This document shows positions 30,691 through 42,359 of a stretch of DNA of 64,000 nt, piece by piece; position 1 is the first letter of the stretch, and every line of letters starts with the position of its first letter. The stretch lies in contig NZ_SOMG01000015.1 of assembly GCF_004402045.1 (NCBI RefSeq), positions 186,001 to 250,000 on the forward strand. The letters are read 5' to 3'. Source of the DNA: Lelliottia nimipressuralis (lineage in GTDB: Bacteria; Pseudomonadota; Gammaproteobacteria; Enterobacterales; Enterobacteriaceae). The position numbers and the translations under genes were made by a program. The notes under the pieces were generated by a model. That model saw only the letters and a list, made by a program, of their open reading frames with translations, made no database searches and had not been told where the DNA came from.

Positions 30691-31884
30691 ATGAACAAAA
30701 ACAGAGGGTTAACGCCTCTGGCGGTCGTTCTGATGCTCTCAGGCAGCTTAGCGCTAACAGGATGTGACGACAAACCGGCTCAACAAGGAGCTCAGCAGGC
30801 GCCAGAAGTAGGCGTCGTGACGCTCAAATCTGAACCTCTACAAATCACCACCGAATTACCAGGCCGTACAAATGCCTACCGCATTGCGGAAGTCCGTCCT
30901 CAGGTTAGCGGCATTATCCTGAAACGTAACTTTACCGAAGGCGGTGATGTGAAGGCCGGTGAGTCTCTGTATCAGATTGATCCAGCAACCTATCAGGCAT
31001 CTTATGAAAGCGCCAAAGGTGACCTGGCGAAAGCACAGGCTGCAGCCAAAATCGCCCAGCTGACGCTGAACCGCTACCAGAAACTGCTCGGTACCAAGTA
31101 CATCAGTCAACAGGATTACGACACAGCCCTGGCCGATGCACAGCAGGCTAACGCAGCCGTCGTGGCAGCCAAAGCGGCAGTCGAAACCGCCCGCATTAAC
31201 CTGGCCTATACCAAAGTGACCTCCCCTATCAGCGGTCGTATTGGTAAATCTTCCGTCACGGAAGGGGCACTGGTGCAGAACGGTCAGACCACTGCGCTGG
31301 CGACCGTGCAGCAGCTTGATCCGATCTACGTCGACGTGACGCAGTCCAGCAATGATTTCCTGCGTCTGAAACAGGAGCTGGCTAACGGCACCCTGAAACA
31401 GGAAAACGGCAAAGCCAAAGTGGAGCTGATTACCAACGACGGTATCAAGTTCCCGCAGGAAGGTACGCTGGAATTCTCTGATGTGACGGTCGACCAGACC
31501 ACCGGTTCCATCACCTTACGTGCGATTTTCCCGAACCCTGACAAAAACCTGCTGCCAGGTATGTTTGTTCGCGCGCGTCTGGAAGAAGGAACGAACCCAA
31601 CCGCACTTCTGGTTCCGCAGCAGGGTGTGACCCGTACGCCACGCGGCGATGCGAGCGCACTGGTTGTCGGGGCAGATGACAAAGTCGAAACGCGCAATAT
31701 CACCGCCACCCAGGCGATTGGCGATAAATGGCTGGTGACGGAAGGTCTGAAAGATGGCGATCGCGTGATTGTTACTGGTTTGCAAAAAGTTCGTCCTGGC
31801 GCGCAGGTTAAAGCACAGGAAGTGAAATCTGACGATAAACAACAAGCTTCGGCCGCTGGCCAGTCAGAACAAACCAAGTCTTAA
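30691..31884 (+). CDS. acrA: AcrA, periplasmic adaptor lipoprotein of the AcrAB-TolC pump
   Basis: A 397-residue membrane fusion protein, the E. coli length. The lipobox LALTGC places the lipidated Cys at residue 25. Domain order is beta-barrel/lipoyl (ELPGRTNAYRIAEVRPQVSG), an alpha-helical hairpin (about 95-170, KAQAAAKIAQLTLNRYQKLL), lipoyl return and membrane-proximal domain. The start at 30691 is the M of MNKNRGLTPLA; upstream in-frame codons would mask the signal peptide. acrB follows after 22 bases. Confidence 0.97.
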   Translation: MNKNRGLTPLAVVLMLSGSLALTGCDDKPAQQGAQQAPEVGVVTLKSEPLQITTELPGRTNAYRIAEVRPQVSGIILKRNFTEGGDVKAGESLYQIDPATYQASYESAKGDLAKAQAAAKIAQLTLNRYQKLLGTKYISQQDYDTALADAQQANAAVVAAKAAVETARINLAYTKVTSPISGRIGKSSVTEGALVQNGQTTALATVQQLDPIYVDVTQSSNDFLRLKQELANGTLKQENGKAKVELITNDGIKFPQEGTLEFSDVTVDQTTGSITLRAIFPNPDKNLLPGMFVRARLEEGTNPTALLVPQQGVTRTPRGDASALVVGADDKVETRNITATQAIGDKWLVTEGLKDGDRVIVTGLQKVRPGAQVKAQEVKSDDKQQASAAGQSEQTKS

Positions 31885-31903
31885 CTTAAACAGGAGCCGT
31901 TAA

Positions 31904-35053
<3,150 letters not shown>

Positions 35054-35070
35054 TACCGGTTTCATGTGAT

Positions 35071-35096
35071 AAAAAGGCCGCATTAGCGGCCTTTTT
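35071..35096 (+). terminator. Intrinsic terminator of acrAB
   Basis: A perfect 11-base stem AAAAAGGCCGC / GCGGCCTTTTT with an ATTA loop begins 17 bases after the acrB stop. The U-run on the plus strand marks it as the end of the acrAB transcript; it could also work from the other side. Confidence 0.93.
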
Positions 35097-35564
35097 CATT
35101 TACAGAAAAAATCATAAATTACGCTTATTGTGGTTCTATTTATTTTCTGCCATCTTAATTAGACATATCATAATTAACTGATAACTTAATCGGTGAATTC
35201 AGGATTTTTTTAATTTCATTTCCCCGCTTAAGTTATTAGGAATATTCCTAACAACAAGTTCAGACAAAGAGAACTCCGGATCTGAACTTTTCTGATCGTT
35301 TAAGCTAAGCCGATGAAACGTAAGGAAGCGATAAAAAATCATTCTTCATTTGGATAAAAAAGTTCAGTCCTGGACGAACAATTGCGTAAACACTCGCAGT
35401 CTGCGGTTTTATTTGTAATTTTTCGTAATAGCGCGATGAAATCTTGAAGCGAGTGGCTTATAGTTAGAGTTATCAGGAACACAGCACCCGTGCGGCTAAG
35501 TATGTTGTATCCATCCCGACATTGATGTTCGGTGAGTAAGAAATCACTCAGAAGGGGATGCGCT
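35097..35564. other. Long non-coding region between acrB and tomB
   Basis: About 470 AT-rich bases contain no believable gene. Only a short minus-strand reading frame overlapping tomB in antisense is open, and I reject it. It holds a perfect 16-base palindrome resembling an RcsAB box (35236-35251), a nine-base stem AAGTTCAGA / TCTGAACTT at 35256-35289 followed by TTCTG, and a smaller hairpin at 35362-35379 (GTTC-A-GTCC / GGAC-GAAC). The tomB-hha promoter must lie in the downstream part. The hairpins could belong to an untranslated leader or to an unannotated small RNA. Confidence 0.6.
35236..35251. promoter_or_regulatory. RcsAB-box-like palindrome
   Basis: TTAGGAATATTCCTAA is a perfect palindrome that matches the RcsAB-box core TAAGAATATTCCTA at 13 of 14 positions. 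It lies about 310 bases upstream of tomB and about 140 bases beyond the acrAB terminator. Binding by RcsB or RcsAB is predicted, not shown. Confidence 0.55.
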
Positions 35565-35939
35565 ATGGACGAGTACTCGCCAAAAAGGCATGATATCGCG
35601 CAGTTGAAATTTCTCTGCGAATCCTTGTACCATGACTGCCTTGCCAATCTTGATGAAAGTAACCATGGCTGGGTAAACGACCCAACGTCTGCCATCAATT
35701 TACAGTTGAATGAGCTGATTGAGCATATCGCAACCTTCGCACTTAATTATAAAATTAAGTACAATGAAGATAATAAGCTCATTGAGCAAATTGATGAATA
35801 CCTGGACGACACCTTTATGTTGTTCAGCAGTTACGGCATTAACGCCCAGGATTTGCAAAAATGGCGTAAATCGGGAAACCGGCTATTCCGCTGTTTCGTC
35901 AACGTGAGTAGAGCTAACCCGGTTAGTCTTTCCTGTTAA
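35565..35939 (+). CDS. tomB: TomB (YbaJ), Hha toxicity modulator
   Basis: A 124-residue acidic protein, the E. coli length. The hha-tomB pair behaves like a toxin-antitoxin module: TomB counteracts Hha and affects biofilm formation and conjugation. TomB contains a conserved Cys near its C-terminal half (RCFVNV). A GAAGGGG ribosome-binding site precedes the ATG at 35565; a start at 35532 is less likely. hha follows after 27 bases. Confidence 0.95.
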   Translation: MDEYSPKRHDIAQLKFLCESLYHDCLANLDESNHGWVNDPTSAINLQLNELIEHIATFALNYKIKYNEDNKLIEQIDEYLDDTFMLFSSYGINAQDLQKWRKSGNRLFRCFVNVSRANPVSLSC

Positions 35940-35966
35940 AATTATTACAATTACTAAGGTGAATTT

Positions 35967-36185
35967 ATGTCTGATAAACCACTCACAAAGATCGATTATT
36001 TGATGCGCTTGCGACGTTGTCAGTCAATTGACACGCTCGAACGCGTCATTGAAAAGAATAAATACGAGCTTTCGGATAATGAACTGGCGGTATTTTATTC
36101 AGCTGCTGACCATCGTCTTGCTGAGCTGACAATGAATAAACTGTATGACAAAATCCCTACTTCTGTGTGGAAATTTGTCCGTTAA
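35967..36185 (+). CDS. hha: Hha, H-NS-associated expression modulator
   Basis: A 72-residue Hha/YmoA protein with the family core [55 protein letters not shown] compressed into four helices. It docks on the H-NS dimerisation domain and helps silence horizontally acquired genes. It is translated from AAGGTGAATTT and is the second gene of the tomB-hha operon. The 208 bases between hha and maa show no further gene. Confidence 0.97.
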   Translation: MSDKPLTKIDYLMRLRRCQSIDTLERVIEKNKYELSDNELAVFYSAADHRLAELTMNKLYDKIPTSVWKFVR

Positions 36186-36393
36186 TCTTTGAAGGGTGTC
36201 TGTAGAGTTCTACGCCACGTTCTAAGTTGTATTTACCTATCCCGTTATGCTCCCTGTGCCCAGGCCAGGTCTCCGTGTAAAACGTGTTCATCAGCAATAA
36301 TGTTGTGACACCAGTCACATCAGCTTTTCGGGAACGTTCCCCTGCTGGTCTGTTACGATTACCCTGCAGTAATCATATCCAGAGAGGTTTCCC

Positions 36394-36945
36394 ATGAGCG
36401 TAGAAAAACAGAAAATGATTGCAGGTGAACATTACTGTCCCGGCGATGAGACGTTACGGGCCGACCGACTACGGGCCCGCCATCTGGTTTACCGCTATAA
36501 CCACACCGCACCTGATGAAAAAACAGAACGCCAGAACATTCTGGCGGAACTTTTGGGGCAAAGCGAAGGGGCTTATATAGAACCGAGCTTCCGCTGTGAC
36601 TATGGATATAACATTTATCTTGGCAAAAACTTTTACGCTAACTTTGATTGCGTGATACTGGATGTCTGTCCTGTTCATATTGGCGATAACTGCATGCTTG
36701 CGCCGGGTGTTCATATTTATACGGCAACCCATCCCCTGGATGCAGAGGCACGTAATAGCGGCGTGGAGTTTGGAAAACCCGTCAACATTGGAAATAATGT
36801 CTGGATTGGCGGCCGGGCGGTCATTAATCCTGGCGTCACCCTCGGTGATAATGTGGTGGTGGCCTCCGGCGCCGTCGTGACGAAAGACGTCCCGGCAAAC
36901 GTCGTCGTTGGCGGCAATCCGGCAAGAATCATCAAAACGCTGTGA
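36394..36945 (+). CDS. maa: Maa, maltose O-acetyltransferase
   Basis: A 183-residue hexapeptide-repeat acetyltransferase (left-handed beta-helix). The N-terminal MAC/NodL domain is followed by the repeats [30 protein letters not shown] and [13 protein letters not shown], and by the catalytic His in TATHPLD. It uses acetyl-CoA to acetylate maltose, glucose and other sugars in the cytoplasm, probably as detoxification. It has an AGAGAGG ribosome-binding site. It lies downstream of hha as in E. coli. Confidence 0.94.
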   Translation: MSVEKQKMIAGEHYCPGDETLRADRLRARHLVYRYNHTAPDEKTERQNILAELLGQSEGAYIEPSFRCDYGYNIYLGKNFYANFDCVILDVCPVHIGDNCMLAPGVHIYTATHPLDAEARNSGVEFGKPVNIGNNVWIGGRAVINPGVTLGDNVVVASGAVVTKDVPANVVVGGNPARIIKTL

Positions 36946-36952
36946 AGTATCA

Positions 36953-37014
36953 GGGAGCCAACTGTTATGGTCTTTTAGCGCCAGACTGTTACTTTTTTCA
37001 CTCTGATGGCTCCC
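36953..37014 (+). terminator. Long-range hairpin downstream of maa
   Basis: GGGAGCCA (36953-36960) and TGGCTCCC (37007-37014) could pair across a 46-base loop that contains a run of T. It starts eight bases after the maa stop and is followed by CTAAAATTGG. It may be a terminator or RNA-stabilising structure; the wide loop makes it uncertain. Confidence 0.4.
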
Positions 37015-37062
37015 CTAAAATTGGCAGACACCCTGTATTGTCAACTCTCATGAAGGCAAATA

Positions 37063-37530
37063 ATGACCGAGATACAGCGCCTGCTTACCGCCACCATCAA
37101 CGATCTTAACCTCCGCGAAAAGCGCGATAATCGCCCGCGCTTTAGCATTAGCTTTATTCGCAAACATCCTGGGCTGTTTGTCGCAATGTATGCCGCCTGG
37201 CTGGCGACGCTTATTGTGATGCTGCAGTCCGAAACGCTGGTGGACTCTGTCTGGCTGCTGGTTGTACTGTTTGTCGTCTTTAACGCCTTTTTCTTTTTCG
37301 ACGTAAATCCGCGCTACCGTTACGAAGATATCGACGTCCTCGATTTCCGGGTCTGCTACAACGGCGAGTGGTACAACACGCGTTTCGTGCCTACGGAGCT
37401 GATCGAGAGCATCCTGCACTCTCCGGCAGTGGAAACCGGGCAAAAAGAGAAGCTGCAGAAAATGGTCTCCACCAAAGGTCAGCTCTCTTTCTATGATGTC
37501 TTTACCCTTTCCCGCCCTGCTGCTGCGTAA
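37063..37530 (+). CDS. ylaC: YlaC, inner membrane protein
   Basis: A 155-residue YlaC family protein (E. coli 156). Two adjacent membrane helices ([18 protein letters not shown] and [17 protein letters not shown]) are preceded by a basic N-terminus and followed by a soluble domain containing [22 protein letters not shown]. No function is established. Its 3' end overlaps the convergent MocR-type regulator gene by 29 bases. Confidence 0.92.
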   Translation: MTEIQRLLTATINDLNLREKRDNRPRFSISFIRKHPGLFVAMYAAWLATLIVMLQSETLVDSVWLLVVLFVVFNAFFFFDVNPRYRYEDIDVLDFRVCYNGEWYNTRFVPTELIESILHSPAVETGQKEKLQKMVSTKGQLSFYDVFTLSRPAAA

Positions 37531-38962
37531 TTAACGCCTGCAGACGTCGGATCCCCGGCACAAACTGAGAAGCAGAGGTATTACCGTAGCCTAAAACCAG
37601 ACCGGTTTGCCCCTGCTTCGTCTCCAGGTAATACCCGCTCAGTGCAGCGGGTGCCAGCTGAAACGCCCTCGCCTGCTCCACCAGCTTCTGGTCATCAATA
37701 CCGTCTATCGCCAGCGTCAGATGCATCCCGCCCTCACCAGCGAGAATACGGTGCGGCGTGCGAAGCTCTGTGCCCAACACCTCACGCAGCTGGCGGTAGC
37801 GTTTACGGTAGAGCCGACGCATGGCGGCAAGATGACGGGCGTAGTGACCTTCTTCAATGAACAGCGCCAGGGTGCGCTGCTCAGCACGATGCCCACCGCG
37901 CAACAGCGAGCCGATGGCCGCGCGAGCCGCTTTCGCCAGCGCTGGCGGCAATACCATGAACCCCATTCTGAGCGACGGAAACAGCGTTTTGCTGAACGTC
38001 CCCAGATACACAACGGGCGCGTTAGCGACCATGCCCAGCATGGCCGGCACCGGTTCACCGGTATAGCGGAACTCGCTGTCGTAATCGTCCTCAATAATCC
38101 ACGCGTTATGCTGTCTGGCGAGTTCCAGCAACGCCAGACGCCGCCGTGCGCTGAGCACGCTCCCGTAAGGAAACTGGTGTGAAGGCGAGGTAAAAATCAG
38201 CGAGGGAGAAGGCGTATCCAGCCCTTCCCAGCACATTCCCTCATCATCTACCGGTATTCCCGTCATCGTCAGGCCGGTTTTAACAAACGCGCTCTTTGCC
38301 CCGCTATAGCCGGGGTTTTCTACCCAGGCGACATCGCCTGGCTCACTCAACAGCATCGTGCACAGGTTAACGCCCTCAAGCGCCCCTTCCGTTATTACAA
38401 TCTGGCTGGCGTCGCAGTCAATGCCGCGAGACAGTGCAAGGTGTCGGGCAATCGCTGCCCGCAGCGACGGCTCGCCGGCCGGGTCGCCATACCCTAACAG
38501 GGCATATCCCTCCTCCCGCATCACGCGGTCGTAAATTCGCCGCCACAGCGGCAGAGGAAAATAGTTGATGGCCGGCGTCCCTGGGGTAAACGCCAGAACC
38601 GGCGTGTCCCGGGGCACTGGCGCAGGCAGCAGGCCGACCCGTTTTGCCAGCGTGATGGCAGGGTCCGGCAATGTTTGGGTGACAGAACGGTGAGCTAACT
38701 GTGCCACCCGCGTTCCCTGGCGATTACGCTGCAAATACCCTTCGAGCGTGAGCTGATCCAGCGCCGCATTAACGGTATTGCGGGAAAGGGAGAGCTGCAG
38801 AGCCAGCGTTCGCGAACCGGAAAGCTGGCTGCCGGACCGTAGCCTTCCGCACAGTATGGCTTCCCGCAAAGCGAGATAGAGCGTGCGCTGGAGCGTCTCT
38901 TCCCCACGTGTTTTCAGGGCAGCATTGAGCAAGGTATAAAATTCATCACCCGGTATATTCAT
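37502..38962 (-). CDS. MocR/PdxR-type regulator (GntR wHTH fused to an aminotransferase-like domain)
   Basis: A 486-residue chimeric regulator. The N-terminal GntR winged helix (about 15-85: [35 protein letters not shown]) is joined to a fold-type I PLP domain with conserved [10 protein letters not shown], the DDYDSEFRY motif and the PLP lysine in [15 protein letters not shown]. Members sense PLP or an aminated ligand and activate a neighbouring, often divergent, gene. Here that neighbour is the GNAT acetyltransferase gene, with a 90-base gap containing candidate repeats. A GAGGAG ribosome-binding site supports the start at 38962. The specific effector is unknown, so no symbol is given. Confidence 0.9.
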   Translation of the reverse strand: MNIPGDEFYTLLNAALKTRGEETLQRTLYLALREAILCGRLRSGSQLSGSRTLALQLSLSRNTVNAALDQLTLEGYLQRNRQGTRVAQLAHRSVTQTLPDPAITLAKRVGLLPAPVPRDTPVLAFTPGTPAINYFPLPLWRRIYDRVMREEGYALLGYGDPAGEPSLRAAIARHLALSRGIDCDASQIVITEGALEGVNLCTMLLSEPGDVAWVENPGYSGAKSAFVKTGLTMTGIPVDDEGMCWEGLDTPSPSLIFTSPSHQFPYGSVLSARRRLALLELARQHNAWIIEDDYDSEFRYTGEPVPAMLGMVANAPVVYLGTFSKTLFPSLRMGFMVLPPALAKAARAAIGSLLRGGHRAEQRTLALFIEEGHYARHLAAMRRLYRKRYRQLREVLGTELRTPHRILAGEGGMHLTLAIDGIDDQKLVEQARAFQLAPAALSGYYLETKQGQTGLVLGYGNTSASQFVPGIRRLQALITQQQGGKG

Positions 38963-38978
38963 CTTAACTCCTCGTGGC

Positions 38979-39022
38979 ACCATCAAAACATAGCGCAGTG
39001 GTTCTTTTTAAGGAACCATCAA
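38979..39022. promoter_or_regulatory. Candidate MocR-type operator: direct and inverted repeats
   Basis: ACCATCAA occurs twice in the same orientation (38979-38986 and 39015-39022), 36 bases apart. The second copy overlaps an inverted repeat GGTTC-N8-GAACC (39000-39017). MocR regulators usually bind spaced direct repeats in the divergent promoter region, so this is a good candidate, by position and form only. Confidence 0.5.
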
Positions 39023-39051
39023 TTTACTAGTCTGAAGCTCTTTTCAACGTC

Positions 39052-39774
39052 ATGGAAATTAAGATGAAGACATTCAATCAGTTCGGACAGCCAGTGGGTG
39101 AACCCCTTAACGACTGGCAACCTCGCCAGCACCCGTCCCGAGTGGTACTTCAGGGTCGCTATTGTCGGCTTGAGCCGCTGCGAGTGGAGCATGCCGACGC
39201 ACTGTTCTCCGCGTATTCCCTGGCCGAAGATACTCGCAGCTGGACATGGCTACTGCGTGAACCCGATGCCACCGCGGAGGAGTTTACCGAATGGGTGGCA
39301 AGCGTGAGCGAATTATCCGATCCTATCCACTTTACCGTTATGGATAACCAGACCCAGTCTCCGGTCGGGACGCTGTCCCTGATGCGGATCGATCCCAAAA
39401 ACGGGGTTATGGAAGTGGGGCACGTTCACTTTTCTCCGCTGTTAAGCCGCACGCCAATGTCGACAGAAGCACAGTATCTGCTGATGCGGTATGCGTTCGA
39501 TACCCTTGGCTACCGGCGTTATGAATGGAAGTGTAATAGTCTGAACGAGCCTTCCCGCAAAGCGGCACTGCGTTTGGGTTTTCAGTTTGAAGGGCGTTTT
39601 CGCCAGGCGCTGGTCATTAAAGGTCATAACCGGGATACCGACTGGTTTTCAATTCTCGACAAAGAGTGGCCAGCGCTGGCAAGCGCCTTTGAAAACTGGC
39701 TTGCCACCGACAATTTTACTGCCGATGGCAAACAAAAAAGATCCCTGGAAAGCTGGCGAGAAACACGCGTCTAG
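39052..39774 (+). CDS. GNAT-family N-acetyltransferase (RimJ/RimL-like)
   Basis: A 240-residue acetyltransferase of the RimJ/RimL/YdaF type. The family features are the [18 protein letters not shown] opening, the strand [24 protein letters not shown], the acetyl-CoA-binding region [19 protein letters not shown] and the closing [28 protein letters not shown]. The substrate is unknown; relatives modify proteins or small amines. An alternative start at 39064 would remove four residues. It is divergent from the MocR-type gene and is its likely target. The stop overlaps the convergent ykgO stop by 4 bases. Confidence 0.88.
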   Translation: MEIKMKTFNQFGQPVGEPLNDWQPRQHPSRVVLQGRYCRLEPLRVEHADALFSAYSLAEDTRSWTWLLREPDATAEEFTEWVASVSELSDPIHFTVMDNQTQSPVGTLSLMRIDPKNGVMEVGHVHFSPLLSRTPMSTEAQYLLMRYAFDTLGYRRYEWKCNSLNEPSRKAALRLGFQFEGRFRQALVIKGHNRDTDWFSILDKEWPALASAFENWLATDNFTADGKQKRSLESWRETRV

Positions 39775-39911
39775 CGTCTTTTTTTACGTCCCTGAACCGC
39801 CTTAAAGCGCGGGTTGGATTTGCAAATCACGTATAAGCGTCCCTTGCGTTTGACTATCTGGCAATCCGGGTGACGCTGTTTTGCACTGCGCAATGAGTTA
39901 AGTACCTGCAT
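39771..39911 (-). CDS. ykgO: YkgO (RpmJ2), zinc-free paralogue of ribosomal protein L36
   Basis: A 46-residue L36 paralogue, the E. coli length. It begins [20 protein letters not shown] and ends [11 protein letters not shown]. The first Cys and the His of the L36 zinc ribbon are replaced, leaving only C17 and C30, so it cannot hold zinc in the usual way. It substitutes for L36 under zinc starvation. It is separated from ykgM by 2 bases and shares the Zur-controlled transcript. The gene is very short and easily overlooked. Confidence 0.93.
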   Translation of the reverse strand: MQVLNSLRSAKQRHPDCQIVKRKGRLYVICKSNPRFKAVQGRKKRR

Positions 39912-39913
39912 GG

Positions 39914-40174
39914 TTAGCCCCGCTTCGCATTGAGAAAGCCGCCAAAACGCTTGCGGAAGCGCGCTGTGCTGCCGTCCGTGGAGAATGTTTTCTGCTTACC
40001 GGTATAAAACGGATGCGATTTTGATGAGACGTCGATGGTGATGTACGGATACGTTTCACCGTCGAGTTCAATTTCGCGCTCGGTTTTAATGGTTGAGCCA
40101 ACTTTAAAATACTCATTGGCGCTGGTGTCGTGAAAGACCACGGTGCGATAGGCAGGGTGGATATCTGGCTTCAT
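39914..40174 (-). CDS. ykgM: YkgM (RpmE2), zinc-free paralogue of ribosomal protein L31
   Basis: An 86-residue type B L31. It contains no cysteine at all, unlike zinc-binding RpmE. Family motifs are [39 protein letters not shown] and RFRKRFG. It replaces L31 in the 50S subunit when zinc is scarce, freeing zinc. The start at 40174 matches E. coli; a longer frame to 40300 would run back through the Zur box. It is first in the ykgM-ykgO operon. Confidence 0.95.
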   Translation of the reverse strand: MKPDIHPAYRTVVFHDTSANEYFKVGSTIKTEREIELDGETYPYITIDVSSKSHPFYTGKQKTFSTDGSTARFRKRFGGFLNAKRG

Positions 40175-40189
40175 CGTAAACCTCTTATG

Positions 40190-40210
40190 TTTTGTTATAA
40201 CATAACAAAA
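40190..40210 (-). promoter_or_regulatory. Zur box upstream of ykgM
   Basis: Perfect nine-base arms, TTTTGTTAT / ATAACAAAA, flank a three-base centre and lie 16 bases upstream of the ykgM start. The TGTTATAnnATAACA-type core is that of enterobacterial Zur sites. It predicts repression by Zn-loaded Zur. Confidence 0.88.
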
Positions 40211-40393
40211 TAATATCCAGGCCAGACTGAAAAAACAACCCCTCTCTCCTGACGATATTTTCGGGTTTGCCTTAGATAAAATGATAGCCACGCCATCCAC
40301 GTGCTATAACTATATCATTTCGCGGTAAAATCTTTCTCTTCAGGCAGGGAACTCAGCGCCCAGGAATGGGTATACGAGGAAGGACACGACGGC

Positions 40394-41959
40394 ATGAAAA
40401 CCCGACACCTGGTCAGTCTGGTGACTGGCGTACTTATCTTTTCTATACTGGTCCCCATTTGCCTGAGCATCTGGCTGGCCCATCGCCAGGCGGAAGATAA
40501 ATTTGTCGATGCGCTGGAGAACTATGCCTCGCGCGTTCTGGTACGAACCGACAGGGTCGTGGAGCAGGCAAAAGAAGCGCTCAATCACCTGCAGGCATTT
40601 GAGGGGGTTCCGTGTAGCCCTCTGCAGTTAAGGGAGATGCGCAGGGTCGCTTTCTCGTGGCGATACGTCCAGGAAGTGATTTATATCGACAACCTTCAAC
40701 CGCTCTGCTCCTCCCTGGAGCAAACCAGCCATGCCTCCCCTTTTCCCCCTCCGATGCGCATTACCGAAGATGGTTACAGTGCCTGGCTGACCACGCAAAA
40801 CGATCTTGGTTTTCACCACTACATGGCCGTGCTGGGAAAAGGTCATTACCTTGTCATGATCGATCCAGCCTCACTTGTGGATGTGATCCCTTTCGGTGAG
40901 ATAGCGATTGATGCCGCCCTGGTAGGAAGCACAACACACCGCATATTCGCCAGCAGCAATAAGCTCGATCCGCATATCCGCGACATGATTCAGGAGCAGG
41001 GTGTGACCAGCGTTCAGTACAACGGTTCGATGTACGTCATGAAGTCTGTACCTGAACTGGGGTTTACCGTCGTCGCATGGGCAACGCTTAAACCGCTGGC
41101 TGAAACCTGGCACCGGCAGCTTCTTTTCTGGTTACCGTTCGGCATGTTGATGAGCCTGCTTGCCGCGCTCTTTGTCCTGCGGATACTGCGCCGTATCCAG
41201 TCGCCGCGCAATCGCCTGCTTGACGCCATTAACAGCCGCGATTTTGTGGTTCACTATCAGCCCATCGTGGCGCTGTGCAGCGGAAAAATCGTGGGTGCAG
41301 AAGCGCTGACGCGCTGGCCCCAGCCAGACGGAAGTAGTCTGTCGCCTGATATCTTTGTTCCCCTTGCCGAGCAAACGGGGCTCATCTCGCAGCTCACGCA
41401 GTTAGTCATCGAAAAGGTGTTTGAAGATATGGGCCACTGGCTACAACATCATCCGGATCAGCATATCTCCATCAACCTCGCGCCTGCCGATTTAACCTCC
41501 GGCATCCTGCCGCCTCTGCTGAGTCAATTGCTGAATAAGTGGAAAGTCCATCCAAAACAGATCGCCCTTGAGCTAACCGAGCGAGGTTTTGCCGATCCCA
41601 AAATAAGCGCACCGGCTATCGCCGCATTCCGTCGCGCGGGGCACCCTGTCTATATTGATGATTTTGGCACGGGCTATTCCAGCCTGAGCTATCTGCAGGA
41701 TCTGGACGTCGACACGCTAAAAATCGATAAGTCGTTCGTGGATGCGCTGGAATATAAAAACGTGACGCCACACATCATTGAAATAGCGAAGTCGCTGAAG
41801 CTGGCGATGGTGGCAGAGGGTGTCGAAACCGCAGGGCAGCTCGCCTGGCTGCACCGACACGGCGTGCAATATGGGCAGGGGTGGTACTACAGCAAAGCGC
41901 TGCCAAAAACGGAATTTATTCTTTGGGCAGAAAATAACCTCGGAACGCACTCTACTTAA
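40394..41959 (+). CDS. pdeB: PdeB (YlaB), CSS-motif cyclic-di-GMP phosphodiesterase
   Basis: A 521-residue protein with an N-terminal membrane helix ([20 protein letters not shown]), a periplasmic CSS domain (about 35-235, with the LCSSLEQ motif), a second membrane helix ([20 protein letters not shown]) and a cytoplasmic EAL domain (about 270-515). The EAL motif proper is [28 protein letters not shown] and VAEGVET complete the catalytic set, so it should hydrolyse c-di-GMP. In this family periplasmic disulfide formation controls activity. The stop overlaps the convergent rcnR stop by 8 bases. Confidence 0.92.
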   Translation: MKTRHLVSLVTGVLIFSILVPICLSIWLAHRQAEDKFVDALENYASRVLVRTDRVVEQAKEALNHLQAFEGVPCSPLQLREMRRVAFSWRYVQEVIYIDNLQPLCSSLEQTSHASPFPPPMRITEDGYSAWLTTQNDLGFHHYMAVLGKGHYLVMIDPASLVDVIPFGEIAIDAALVGSTTHRIFASSNKLDPHIRDMIQEQGVTSVQYNGSMYVMKSVPELGFTVVAWATLKPLAETWHRQLLFWLPFGMLMSLLAALFVLRILRRIQSPRNRLLDAINSRDFVVHYQPIVALCSGKIVGAEALTRWPQPDGSSLSPDIFVPLAEQTGLISQLTQLVIEKVFEDMGHWLQHHPDQHISINLAPADLTSGILPPLLSQLLNKWKVHPKQIALELTERGFADPKISAPAIAAFRRAGHPVYIDDFGTGYSSLSYLQDLDVDTLKIDKSFVDALEYKNVTPHIIEIAKSLKLAMVAEGVETAGQLAWLHRHGVQYGQGWYYSKALPKTEFILWAENNLGTHST

Positions 41960-42224
41960 GATAGGATTTGATCACCTGCAACACCACGCCAAGATCGGCT
42001 TCACGCTGCGCTTCTTCAGGCTCTTTCACCACATGATCGGTTAAGTGCCCTTCGATCACCTGCATCATCATGCCGTTGACTGCCCCGCGGATCGCCGCCA
42101 GCTGCTGTAATACCTCGGCGCATTCGTGATCGCTATTCAGCATTTTCTCCAGAGCGTTACTCTGCCCCTGAATTTTCTTCAGGCGAGTCAATAACATTTT
42201 CTTGTCGCGAACGGTATGTGACAT
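41952..42224 (-). CDS. rcnR: RcnR, nickel/cobalt-responsive repressor
   Basis: A 90-residue all-helical CsoR/RcnR family repressor, identical in length to E. coli RcnR. The metal ligands His3, Cys35, His60 and His64 are all present. The apo-form binds G-tract sites to repress rcnA and itself; Ni(II) or Co(II) releases it. It is divergent from rcnA with three G-tract operators between. Confidence 0.96.
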   Translation of the reverse strand: MSHTVRDKKMLLTRLKKIQGQSNALEKMLNSDHECAEVLQQLAAIRGAVNGMMMQVIEGHLTDHVVKEPEEAQREADLGVVLQVIKSYLK

Positions 42225-42268
42225 CTCTTCAACCCTTATCTTTTTGGCATTTAAAGCATATCACGCTC

Positions 42269-42325
42269 TACTCCCCCTGAGTATTTTTCTACTGGGGGGT
42301 AGTATTAATCTACTGGGGGGGAGTA
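42269..42325. promoter_or_regulatory. Three RcnR G-tract operators
   Basis: Three 15-base TACT-(G-tract)-AGTA elements lie between rcnR and rcnA: 42269-42283 (C-tract on the plus strand, i.e. inverted), 42290-42304 and 42311-42325. The last two are tandem, 21 bases apart; the first is 21 bases before the second. RcnR sites have the form TACT-G6-N-AGTA. Confidence 0.9.
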
Positions 42326-42359
42326 GTATCAGGTCACGCTTTCCACTCCGGAATTTTCC

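Noticed and set aside
35339-35698. 119-codon minus-strand frame overlapping tomB
   Set aside because: No good ribosome-binding site, no family resemblance, and it runs antisense through the start of a well-supported gene.
36186-36393. Possible small RNA or ORF between hha and maa
   Set aside because: No convincing promoter-terminator pair or short conserved frame was visible.
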